The notes under the pieces are model-generated. The model saw only the letters and a list, made by a program, of their open reading frames with translations, searched no databases and was not told where the DNA came from. A DNA stretch of 64,000 nt from Isoetes taiwanensis (lineage: Eukaryota > Streptophyta > Lycopodiopsida > Isoetales > Isoetaceae): assembly GCA_021234155.1 (NCBI GenBank), contig JAJEKV010000060.1, forward strand, positions 744,001-808,000, given 5' to 3'. Positions 20,005-30,548 of this stretch are shown in pieces; position 1 is the stretch's first letter, and the number at the start of each line of letters is the position of its first letter. Position numbers and translations under genes: made by a program.

Positions 20005-22035
20005 GTGCCGAAAATGTGTTTTGCTCAATTTTTGACGTATTATACTTCAAATTTCTGCCGTATCTTACGAATAATACATATTGCATATAAAACGTATACA
20101 GTATTGAACATATCCCTGGGTGCATGATAGATAATGAGTCTTTCTAGCCCGGGGGATTCACCATTGATCAGCGTATAACCCATGAGAGTTCAACGGAGGG
20201 GTGTTTTTTAGACCATTTGTGTACGTATACTTAGGGGTTAGGGGTGTTTTTAGGCACTGATTTGGAGCAATATCTATACACAGAGGGGTCAAATTGCCTT
20301 TTAAAATTGCATATACAAGGGAGATTTTTTGCTACCCTCCGAACGCAGATGCCATACCCCCCTTATGTATAAGTGCACCCCCTGGGCTTTCTAGCAGGAT
20401 AATGTGCTAGACACGAGACATTTTTTTCTTTTGGTAATTTCAAGCATGTCATCCTCCTATATAATAAAATTATATTGTATGTCTGCTTTTTATCTCGCCC
20501 TAGATCGAATGGCTCCAATTTTGCCACATGGCATCATCTGCACCTTTAGTTTTGCATCCTCTGTTTTGAGGGTTAGAGCATATTCCGACAGCTATGTGAA
20601 TGCTTTAGATATATTGTGCTGAGATTTCTTATTAATGTAGCTTTTAACACCTAGCTACGACTATGGCAATGTTGCATCCAGATTTAATGAATTTGAGCTA
20701 TTGTATTTTTTTTTTTCATTTATTTATATGAGAATGAATATTGGGTTCCAATGCATTTCAAAACCCATTGGGTCAATCAAAGTTTTGAGTCCTCTCTAGC
20801 AACTTCTGACAGTCATTGCATGCAGGTTGATTTGGATATGCTCCCACCAAGTTCTACTTCTCTCTTGCTAGAAGGATCTGGTTCTACTCTCTTGCTAGAA
20901 GGATCTTCAGGAAAAAAAAAAGTTTGCAACTTCCTTTAAATGCCCTCCGAAGGTATTGACTATTGAAACAATTGTAAATTTAACTAAAACATGTCGAAAT
21001 TTGCCACACCCAAGTCTTCAATACTTACAATGCATGTAGAGCACCACATGTTGCGCTTTCTTTTGGGTCCCATAGGCCAATAAATCTCCGTAGACGATAA
21101 AAACTCTATTCTATTCTATTCTACCTATTCTATTCTATTCATTTTTACACACGTACACATATAAAAGCCCTAAGCCCCTATAAATACCCTTTAATGTGTC
21201 TTCACACCTTTGACCAATTCCTTCTCATGGCATGGGCTCCAACTCTTTATTTGATTTTGGTATTTATTAGATACACCTACTTAAGGGCCCATGATTACCT
21301 AGCGATGGCTTTTGTGTATCAATAGAGAAGACTGAATTTGGCTTGTATATTTATTAGATACACCTAGTATTGACAATTGCTTTTGTATATTTATTGCATT
21401 TAGATCATTTTGCTAGGAAGGATGGAAGTCTCTTGATCATCATTTTACGTATTGTAAGAGAAAATGACATTTATGTCGAAGTGTTTGTCATAGATTCAAA
21501 ATCACTTTATAGTGTTGTCTTTGCCATTTGGTCTAGTTGAACGATAAAATCTAATTCAATTTATTATTTGAGCATGACTACATCAGTGTGAACAAAAAGT
21601 CAAAGGTTGATTGGGAACAAGACTCCATGCATGATTTTAGATGGCATATTCTAATTGCATTTAGATTGGTGATTGTGAAGTCCCTGTATGAGAAAATCAA
21701 ATTGGCCATCTTTGCATCATTCAATTGACAACACGTTGTGGATAGTATCTTGTAACAAAGTGCTTATTTACATTTTTAATAATTCGACCATAATATAAAC
21801 AATTCTCTTTGGATTGTTTGCAAAAACTTGATTGTGAAAGTTCTTGATAAATCATGAAGCATTAATAACGTACCAACGTCCATGAAATATTTTCGTTTTC
21901 ATACTTGGTCATGCTAATTGAGGAGCTCTTTGGTAAATATGTTCGGAAGACTCATAAATCGTTATTGATTAAATTGCATTAGGTATATCCTAGATCTGCA
22001 AAAACTTTTATAATCTTCTAAGATAAGTTTTGTCA
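20005..22035. other. no gene seen; minor repeats
   Basis: The stretch holds a 27-base tandem duplication at about 20861-20914 (TCTCTTGCTAGAAGGATCT twice) and a T-rich tract near 20705. It also has the 21.07 kb dispersed repeat listed separately. No convincing reading frame was found. Confidence 0.4.
21064..21140 (+). repeat. dispersed repeat, copy 1, with TTCTA tail
   Basis: GGGTCCCATAGGCCAAT, a short connector, TCTCCGTAGACGATAAAAA and then a run of TATTC units. Related copies occur at about 24200-24260 (plus) and 61005-61070 (minus). The fixed block followed by a simple tail resembles the 3' end of a SINE or other retroposon. Confidence 0.6.
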
Positions 22036-22605
22036 CACTATAGTATACATAATATTCCCTAGTGACCGGCAAAAAAATAACACGCTGCAAAATTTTCCTC
22101 TTGCTAATGGCAAGGTAGCATGCATGTAGGCATAATTACCCAAATGGGCAGGGCCGCCTATAGTACCGATCATAACTGCGTTGTTCAACATGGCATTACA
22201 GGAAGGCTCGTGGCTAGCCCGATGGAATGTGCAGGAGTACAGGTGCATACAAATACAAATAGAAGAGGATCGCCATAACTTGGGGCAGTACCTTCAGCAA
22301 GCTTTGGGATGTTAGTGCCCTTGAACAAGTCAAGACGTCGCATTACCATTACAAGATAAATCCCATGCTCCAGAGGGGCTCTCAATGTTATCTACATACC
22401 CATCTGCCCATGAAAAAGCGCAGACTTATAGCTTCACTTCACATAGGAGCACACTGCCTCAGAATTGAGACATGCTTGATGGATTGCAGAGGCGTGCTAA
22501 GCAGGCTTTGTCAATGCTGCCAATTGGGAGTCATTGAGGATGAGGGTGATACCCCCTTCAGAGCTAAACAATATATGACCACATCCTATATTATAATGTT
22601 ATAGG
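22036..22605. other. no gene seen
   Basis: Short frames on both strands, none with recognisable domains. The sequence precedes the hairpin region at 22639 without a sharp boundary. Confidence 0.35.
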
Positions 22606-22638
22606 GTGTGTCATGAACTACGCCCTAGATCCGACGAC

Positions 22639-22735
22639 GAGAATGTCATCGATTCGCATAGCGAATCGCCATTCTTGCACGAGACGAGCATGCATGCATT
22701 GCATGCGTCGCATGCATGCATCGCATGCATTTCTA
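22639..22735. repeat. hairpin plus GCATGC-rich tract
   Basis: An imperfect hairpin at about 22639-22678 pairs GAATG with CATTC and, inside, GATTCGC with GCGAATC. It is followed at about 22688-22730 by alternating TGCATGCAT phrases, themselves short palindromes. The hairpin recurs at 23024-23065. Confidence 0.75.
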
Positions 22736-22989
22736 GGCCGTTCATCAGGTTGAGGGATCGCTACTTATTGCAGGGTTCTTCATCGACGTTTCATCGGCGC
22801 TTTCTCATCTCTCAGCAGTATCCATGGCTTCTATTCTTTGATCTCATGCGGAGGAGGGGCTTCTTCTTGCATGAGCTACGCTTTCTTGGCCATTCCTATC
22901 CTTTCTAACCTCTTCTATCTTTGCCCTTTTGTCCAGCCTAGGACAATCTTCAACCTTTTCTCCTCGGATCTAGTATTTGAAGTTCTCTG

Positions 22990-23116
22990 GTATCGGGATG
23001 TTGTTGTTCATGCGAGTCGCAGTGCAAGAATGTCATCGATTCGCGTAGCGAATCACCATTCTTGCACGAGATGAGCATGCATGATGTTGTTCATGCGAGT
23101 CGCAGTGCAAGAATTT
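22990..23116. repeat. second copy of the hairpin, inside a short direct repeat
   Basis: GCAAGAATG at 23024 pairs with CATTCTTGC ending at 23065, enclosing GATTCGC/GCGAATC. On both sides lies TGTTCATGCGAGTCGCAGTGCAAGAA (about 23005-23030 and 23088-23114; given in two phrases: TGTTCATGCGAGTCGC and AGTGCAAGAAT), so the hairpin sits between direct repeats. Confidence 0.75.
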
Positions 23117-24480
23117 AATTCCTAATGAACGACGGGGATTAACAAAAAAAAAAAAAAAATTGTTACCTAAGAAGCATGCAAATTTGAGCAGCGCAGAGAG
23201 GCCTGGCCATGGCGGATGCCGTAGCTGTAGGGAAGCTTTTTGCTTCTGGTAGCTACAGCACTGAGGAAAATGATACCGATTGGGAAGTATTTTGCGGCAG
23301 CATTGACGTGGAAACGACGATGGTGAAACTGTGCAAATGCAATGGTTAGGTAGGGCTAGACAAGGCAAAAGGTAGCAATTTCGGTGAGGTTCGTACCTTG
23401 CCAGATGCATGTACTCTGGTGGACAGAAACTCACCCTCGCAAATAAGACTCGGCTTTAGAAGGTGAGCTCTGGCACTTTTTCCTTGTTGGTGATCCATTC
23501 TCTTTATTAGATCTACGTGGTTTAATATCCTAGAATTCTATTGGAATGTTACTGTGGCGATTATTGGTGCAGGAAGCATGAATTAAGTTCTATTATTCTT
23601 CTGTTGAATTATGTTAGCATAAGGAAGTTGAGCTTCTTTAGTGTACCTATACATAATCAATCACAACCATATCCAAATTGCGAAGATAACAATTTTTTGT
23701 TGCCAGTCTTCAGGTATAGCAAGCTCAATGACCTGGGCAAGTGATTATTGATGTACATGCTCCTTGACAGTATATTTGGAAGACAGCCATGGTTGCAAGC
23801 AACGAGGGCCTTGGCTGGAATATGTTGTTAATATGTAGTTGTGATTGCATGCTAAGTAATAAGTAGACTTCAGCTTCTTGGTCTTTGTTTTAGGTTTTAG
23901 GTAATTATTATTTTTATCTAGTTTGGGCATGTTACACGGAGTTGGTCCAGTCCAGCTAGATGTTGCATGGATGTTAAGCATGACTTCAGTGCTGCCGTTG
24001 GGATCATATCTTCAGGAAGTGAAATACTTGCGTACCCAAATATGTCATCAGACATTACCTTGACATGTACCACCATGTATCATGATGCATATTTGTACAG
24101 TTTGTCAGCATTCTTATCATTATTAAGGTTCCCTCGAAAACACTTTTGGGCAGGGGTTTCTTAATTTTGATAGTAATATGTCTGTTGTGCTCCTTGAATG
24201 GGTCTCATAGACCTAGACCAATTGGTCTCCATGGACAATAAAAATCAAATCAACTCATTTCAATTCCTCTTTTTTCTAGCCCATATTATGTCCTAAGAAG
24301 TGGCAATTTTGTTTGAGGACCCAACCGGTTACTTTTTTTCCTTAACATGTTTTTTTTTCCAACTTTGCACAGTAGATTACAATGGTTTCTGGGAAATTCT
24401 CAACCCAAGTAGGTAGGTAGATAGATAGAAGAGAACCTTCTATAATGGACTCAATAATAAGATTTGGGTAATATTATTTT
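23117..24480. other. intergenic; dispersed repeat copy 2
   Basis: No gene was recognised. A 15-16 base A run lies near 23143. The second copy of the dispersed repeat (GGGTCTCATAGACC, then ATTGGTCTCCATGGACAATAAAAATC read in parts) lies at about 24200-24260. The remainder is AT-rich up to the Harbinger left end. Confidence 0.45.
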
Positions 24481-24506
24481 TACCCCTTGATAGAGGGTGA
24501 AATCAC

Positions 24507-24526
24507 ACCATGCCCGTCCAAAATTA
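24507..24526 (+). repeat. Harbinger left inverted repeat
   Basis: CACCATGCCCGTCCAAAATT; its inverse appears at 30320-30340 with one substitution and one inserted base. Confidence 0.65.
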
Positions 24527-24866
24527 ATTACGTGGCATGAAAGGGCGGGGGAAAACACAAGAATTTTTTTTTCCGAACGAGCCTCATCACATTACAGCAA
24601 TTACAGCATGCCTAAACGCAAATACGTCATCTCCACGCCATCCTCCACGCAATCAACCATGTAAATTGGCGGCAAAGGAGCTTCTGTGAACGCTTCTGTG
24701 AATAGAGATTTTGCTTCAGAGGTGTTCTTTCATCGTGTTTTATGCATTCAACGCAGGTAATTTCTTTCTCCTTGCAATTTATATGTTATAAGGTTTCTTA
24801 TCTTCTTGCATCAGCCAAATCCCCAAATCCCCAAATCCAATTTAATTGATTAGACATCACTTCTAG

Positions 24867-26398
24867 ATGGAGCAAGGCATCTGCAATACACATTCGCCAA
24901 ATGAGATACAAGTTTCAGGATTATCAAAAGACACTGATGGAAGTAGTAGAGCTGAAGTAATTCTGAAAATGGTAAGGTTTTTTTTATTGTTGCTTCAAAT
25001 GAAACAATTATGTGTTAATGATGATTCCTACCAATTGTATGTGAGGGCTATAGCTTGGTTGAGAGTAGTAATGACTCTTTTCTCAGCATTTGATTCATCC
25101 ATTACTAGAGCAAACACTCCAAGGCGGTTTTGGATGTATGACAGAGGCATTGGATTGGATCAGGTGTTACTGCAGACCTATACTGATTTAGATTTCAAGA
25201 AGAGGTTGCGAATCTCTAAAGCAACATTCCAATACTTATGCCATGAATTAGGGCGCTAATGGTAAGACAAGATACCAAGTTTAGGGCAGCTATACCAGTT
25301 GAAACCAAAATTATGATAGCTTTGAGTAGGCTAGCTACCGGTGACACATTGCTAGGTATAGCAGATTCTTTTCGTGTTGGATTCGCAACTGCGCAACAAG
25401 CTACTATAGAGTTTGCTGCTTGTGTAAATTGGAAATTAAAAGAACTATATATTAAATGGCCTTCACCAAATCGGATGAAAACTTTAGCAGAGGCTTTTGA
25501 GCGTGTCCATGGTATTCCTTATGTTATTGGAGCAGTCGATGGAAGTCACATTCCAATAATAGCACCACAGGAATCTCCACAAGATTACTATAACAGAAAG
25601 GGTTTTCATTCCTTGTTGCTTCAGCTCATAGTGTCAAGAGAGTGTCTTATATGGGATTTTGATATTGAATGGCCTACAAGTATCCATGACTGGACGTTAT
25701 TCCAGCGTTCATCTGCAGGGCAACGTATCATGAACGGCTACATAGCACCTTACTGCCTTGTTGATGATGCAGCATATCCACCACGCCATTACATGTTGAG
25801 TCCTTTTAAAGGACATAAGGACGGATTGAGCCGAGAAGAATATTATTGGAATTATGTGCAATCTAGCACAAGAATGCCAGTAGAGCAGGCTTTTGGACGT
25901 CTGAAAGCCAGGTTCAGGATACTATTGAAGAGGAATGACATGCACTTAGAAAATACAGTTCATATTGTATCAGCATGTCTTGTGTTACATAATATTTGCA
26001 TTATTCATGGTGATGGGTTTGAAGAGAACTGGGCAAAAGAAGCAAGACACGAGCTAGAAGCATCTGTTGCGCATGAAAAGGTGTTGGCTGCAGGTACAAA
26101 GAGACGGAGAAACAGACATGGAGATGTCACTAATCAACATTTGGAGGCAATGAGGTATTGCCAATATGGAATCTACAAGTTACATGGGACATTATTGACC
26201 ACAGATGAAGCTCTTGCAAGAACAATGGATAGTGAAAGCGATGTATCTTATAGCTCGCAGTCTCATACTGTCGTTGGTGGTGATGCCACAAGGAGAAACG
26301 CGATAGCAAAAGTTTTATTTGAAAACAAAAGCGACGAACTCATTGAAAAGCATAGCCTGTTTGAATTCCAGGAGCCTGATACATCAGAAGAAGAATGA
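24867..26398 (+). pseudogene. PIF/Harbinger transposase (DDE nuclease), one frame break
   Basis: Two frames overlap in TAATG at 25257-25261. The first (131 codons) ends in the conserved Phe-Gln-Tyr-Leu-Cys-His-Glu-Leu-Gly block, and the second (379 codons) carries the nuclease. The catalytic acids are present in the second frame: Asp94 in Ala-Val-Asp-Gly-Ser-His, Asp170 in Val-Asp-Asp-Ala-Ala-Tyr-Pro, and Glu209 in Val-Glu-Gln-Ala-Phe-Gly-Arg-Leu-Lys. The family normally makes one protein of this joint length, so a one-base shift is the likely cause. Reinitiation at the overlapping ATG is another possibility. The enzyme cuts element ends together with the Myb-like partner encoded at 28.8-29.6 kb. 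Confidence 0.9.
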
Positions 26399-28769
26399 AA
26401 ATTAAACTGTTTATTCTATTTTATCTCTTGCTGGAATGAGGAAATAATTCATTTGGAAAGTTAATTTCTTAAGTTGTAGCGCTGGTTAGTGCAATTTGCT
26501 CTATTACAGTTGTATTTTATAGCACTTGGTAGTGCAGTTAATTCCAATTCCATGTTTTAACTTTGTTGGCCACTTTCATTCAAGATACGTAAGATATATC
26601 TAATTATCTGAAATGTTTTATTGTCTGCATACTTTTGAATGTATCTGCAATTGAGTAAGAACTGAACTAGTATTTAATTTATGGTACTGGATGAGGTGTG
26701 AACTACTGGATAAAGATAATATATGCTGGGATGGATGGTTATATAATTTGGTCTGGGTTACCAAAGTACAGATATATATTCACACTCGGTTGTTTTTTAT
26801 TGAGGAATAACAGATAGATGGTGCATCTAGCAGAGTGTATTTCATGGAAAAGTAGGTTCTTGCATATGTCAAAAATGGCATGAAGCAACAACGAGCATGT
26901 GTGAAGCACGAAGAAGCAAAATGGTTGATTTGATTGGTGCAGAAAGGTACAAGGTACAGACTTGAATGCATTCTTGTAAAGCGCTCAAACGCGCTCGGAG
27001 CGCAGTAAATATCGGACGCTGACATGTTATCCCATGGGCTCAAACGCGCTCGGAGCGCAGTAAATATCGGACGCTGACATGTTATACCCATGGGCATATC
27101 CGTGGTATATCCGTGTGTTTGACATGTTACAGCCACGCCAAAAAAAAGTTACACGGTGTGGACTTAGCGGATTTTTTGCCATTTAAGGCTGGGTATAACA
27201 TGTCAGCGTCCAACATTTACCGCGATGGCGCTCGGCTCAAACATGAATAATGGGCAATGGATTACGAACATGTCAATGGAACATTAATGGGCATTTATGA
27301 TTAATGGGCATTTATGATCAATGGCATTTATGATGGCTTCCATTACAAAAGTCTATGGCACATTAATAATGATAGGGATATTGGCATGCTAGAGAAATGC
27401 ACTGGAAGTGGGTCCACTGAATACACATTTAAAAGTTATGACAGGAGTTCAGAATTCTTGCTTTTACTTTAGCATTGGGACTTGCATGGCATTTAAGATT
27501 GTCACAAATTACTACCTTGCTGCATTTCTTAAGTTCAAGTCAAATGGCAATGATTATCAAGGTCTTCATCCAAACTATCTTTCAATGGTAGAACCATTTT
27601 CAGCGAATGCATTTTTGACCTAAAAGCATCAGCCAAAGATTTGTACATAAGATTGTGTCAGCTCTCAAATAATCTTCGGTTTTGCAAGTGGGCAAGTAGG
27701 GGAGAACTACTACAGATTTTGCAGGATCATTGGCTTATAGGTTCTGCATTCTCATGCCAATAAGATTAGAGCCAACCAGTTATCTAAAAGTATCACCCTC
27801 TTAAAGTATAAATGTTTGCCTTGAATTGCAAAATGCATATTTAGAAGATACTTACAGTAGGACTTGCTATTGACATGCTGGTGAATCATATGGCAGAAAT
27901 ATAAGGCACGGGAATATGCAGGTAATCACCCACTTTGAAGTGAGTTTGGAAGCAAGAACTGTGCATGTCTTGGGAAGGCTGCAAGTGCAAATTACGCTAA
28001 GAATACCGCGTAATTCTTCTTCTGCAATCATTGCCCAGATTTCTTCTTCGCTACTGATTTACAGGATAGCTGTTATCGTGCATTTTCTTATTCCTTGCAG
28101 ATATGATCTTTATTGGCTTTGGAAGTTGATGCATTTGCTATAATTGAATAAGCTTAACTACCTCACAATATTGCCAGTATACTTGTTCTGAGTTTTGTTG
28201 AATTTTGCAGCAAATCAGTACTCCGGTGGGAAATCATCCATGTACAAATTATGTGGGCCAGGTTGTTTTATTTGGGTAATAAAGCAGCACAAATGTGGAC
28301 ATAGACTATACTCTGTACAAGTTTGAGAATCATGAATAAACAACTCACCTTAAGATTACATGGCATTTGAGATTGTCACAGACTACCACTGCAATATCAC
28401 AGTTAGGATTATAGTAGACTTTAAAACAACCAGTAGTTTCTTTTTCATGTTTGGTATTGCTCATCATCATTCACTATACCTGCATTTTGGTAACAAAGAT
28501 CCAATTAATTTTACTGTTGCTGCGCATCAAATAATTTGAACAGAAAAATGAGGCATATGCTATGTAAATCATAAACCATAAGTCTTGAACCATAAATCAC
28601 AATGTAAATGCTAAATGTAAATAGAATGTGGATGGGCATGGCTTTGGGTAGTTCCTCCAGCATACTGCGAACTGTGGAACATCTAAAAGAAAATACACAG
28701 ATTCTAATCTCAAGAACAATAGCAAGAACTGTCATTTCATGAATAATTTGTCTTACAGCAGAAATAAAA
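26399..28769. other. Harbinger interior between the two convergent genes
   Basis: No further gene is visible. The stretch holds the 3' flanks of both element genes and the nested inverted-repeat unit at 26983-27242. The rest is AT-rich with short frames only. Confidence 0.5.
26983..27242. repeat. nested inverted repeat with a duplicated left arm
   Basis: The left arm occurs twice in tandem (26983-27036 and 27038-27092): GCTCAAACGCGCTCGGAGCG followed by CAGTAAATATCGGACGCTGA and CATGTTAT. The right arm (27190-27242) is its inverse and matches GGACGCTGACATGTTATACC without mismatch. About 100 bases separate the arms. This looks like a MITE or a hairpin inserted inside the Harbinger element between its two genes, with a later duplication of one arm. 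Confidence 0.75.
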
Positions 28770-29643
28770 TCATTTCATCTTTTCAATAAAAGCAGCAAAG
28801 TTCCTTTGCATTTCCTCCATGATGTGTAGCTTTCGACCTTCATTTTCTTCATGGCGCTGTAGTGATTTAGAGAGCTCTTCGCCAGTGGCCAAGACTTTTT
28901 CCATCAAGGACAATGCAGTTGCTTTGGCTTTCTTTTTTGCAGCTCGGGTACTTCTTTCTTTATTTCCTTTTTGATAGGCTCTTCTTCTTCATCGTCACAT
29001 TTATCGTCCACTTCGATCGCCCCCGCATGAACATGCTTATTTACGTTTGCTCTCTCTCCAAAATAGCTATCAAGCAAATTGTAATGAGGGCAAGTTTGCC
29101 TTCTATCATTCCAGCTGATATCTTTCTGATACTGCTTAAAAACATACTGAAATTTTTTTCGACATGCTTTGGAATCCTTCTTGAAATCAGGACATGCAGC
29201 TACTACTCTTGTACGCACCTTCTTCCATAAATCCACACCCTGTTTAGGAGGAGCAGAGAATTCTGCTATCATGTCACCTCGTGCATGGAGCAAAGCAATG
29301 ACATGATGCTCTGGCCATGTTCTTGGAGCAGCATCTTCATCTTGATCTGAATCAATTGTAGGATCTGCTTGCCTTTTTATCTTACTGCATTCTTTATCAC
29401 CTTTTGGACGCCCCCTCTTCTTTTGATTGGCATTGATCTGAGTTGAAGCAAGTTGTGTTGTTTGCACAACTGGAAATGGGGATGGTGGAACAATAGTATT
29501 TGAGGCTTGATGAATGAAATGTGGAGCAGGGTATTTGGTACTGGATTGATGAAAGGTAGAATCATTTGGCTAGGGAATACATAATTTATGGGTGAGCGAG
29601 TTGCTACGACCTGTTTCTTTGCCGGAATTGAAAAGGAGGACAT
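28770..29643 (-). pseudogene. Harbinger Myb/SANT-like DNA-binding protein, two frame breaks
   Basis: Starting at the ATG at 29643-29641, a short N-terminal frame shifts near 29568 into a Pro/Ser-rich stretch. It then reaches an AT-hook-like Lys-Lys-Arg-Gly-Arg-Pro-Lys-Gly (about 29410) and a trihelix-type Myb/SANT domain (Trp-Pro-Glu-His-His-Val ... Leu-Trp-Lys-Lys-Val ... Cys-Arg-Lys-Lys-Phe; about 29330-29130). An acidic/basic tail follows. Near 28935, in a run of six A, the sensible frame shifts again into a Glu/Lys-rich coiled coil that ends with TGA at 28772-28770. In PIF/Harbinger elements this partner binds the ends and takes the transposase to the nucleus. Confidence 0.85.
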
Positions 29644-30319
29644 GTTGAAGGTATCAGATGGGTTGAGTTCTGTGAGAACTCAAGCACTTGAATATCGCTT
29701 TCTTGTGTGCACGGTACAAACTCCTGTTGGCTCATCTCCATCTACATGCACATAGAACATCAAACAAAATGATAGTGAGAATAGATTACTCATGAAAGTT
29801 GGAGGAAGGTAGACGAGCATGCAAGGAGGGAGGAATCATGTCAATGAATGAGATGAGTGATGTAGTGTAAATATAAAACTACATACAAAGAGAGAGGAAT
29901 TACGAACATATAGACAAGCATTTTGATTTATTACACAAAATCTCATAAACAGACTTGCCTCATTGAAAGAATTCAGAGAATGAAAGAATTTTAATGATCA
30001 GAGCATACCTTTGGCAGAAGTAAATGCTGGAATTCACAATCTTGGAGATTATACGGCACCGAAGCAATTGCACTAGTTTATAATCTTTCGTGGTGCCAAA
30101 TTTCTCCCTCTGGCGCAAAATCATCCACCGCAAGAAGTGTTCCACGGTGGTTGCTAGAAGCTGACATGGAGGATCGCCTCAACTTCGGCAGCCAATATCC
30201 CCCGTCCACAACTTCGGCACTGCCAAACTGATGATTAGGACTTAGGCGGCCGTAGTGTGATTCGTTGTGTGTTTTAGCCTCCATCGTGGCATTCAACTAT
30301 TTGGCCTTAAAGTTTAAGA
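29644..30319. other. Harbinger right subterminal region
   Basis: No further coding sequence. This is the 5' flank of the Myb-like gene and the subterminal part of the element, ending in the inverted repeat at 30320-30340. Confidence 0.5.
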
Positions 30320-30340
30320 ATTTTCGGACGGGCGTGGTGA
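30320..30340 (-). repeat. Harbinger right inverted repeat
   Basis: AATTTTCGGACGGGCGTGGTG (read as AATTTTCGGA and CGGGCGTGGTG) is the inverse of the left-end sequence at 24507-24526. Seventeen bases further out, CAAACGGGT mirrors the left ACCCCTTG. Confidence 0.65.
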
Positions 30341-30459
30341 CGCCCCAGCAAACGGGTCATTTACTAACAAACAGTATAAGATCACGATTGAATTGGATTA
30401 AAACTGACGAAGGAGATCATCTCGATGCCACAGTAGATTTACCAGTTCATTTGCCGTGT

Positions 30460-30470
30460 AGCTTAAATAG
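30460..30470 (+). promoter_or_regulatory. possible TATA-like box of the Roco gene
   Basis: CTTAAATAG lies about 80 bases before the ATG at 30549, in the short gap between the Harbinger end and the gene. The leader after it is CT-rich (about 30497-30515). If the call is right, the core promoter survived the insertion. Confidence 0.3.
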
Positions 30471-30548
30471 GAATTGCCCAACCTGATAAGTTATTTCATT
30501 CAATACTCTTCTTCATTGTTGAGTTCCTGCTGGGGCTGCCGATCCTGG

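Larger units (their letters stand above)
24482..30357 (+). mobile_element. PIF/Harbinger DNA transposon, nearly complete
   Basis: The element encodes both proteins typical of the superfamily, a DDE transposase (plus strand, 24867-26398) and a Myb/SANT-like protein (minus strand, 28770-29643), in convergent arrangement. Terminal inverted sequence is recognisable. On the left, CACCATGCCCGTCCAAAATT (24507-24526) matches the inverse of the right end, CACCACGCCCGTCCGAAAAT (30320-30340), and the outermost bases (ACCCCTTG left, inverse ACCCGTTTG right) are also similar. I could not settle the three-base target duplication. Internal length is about 5.9 kb. Each gene carries frame breaks, so the copy is probably inactive but young. 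Confidence 0.75.

Noticed and set aside
22679-22735. CRISPR-like array of TGCATGCAT units
   Set aside because: Units are simple palindromic sequence without unique spacers, and the context is eukaryotic.
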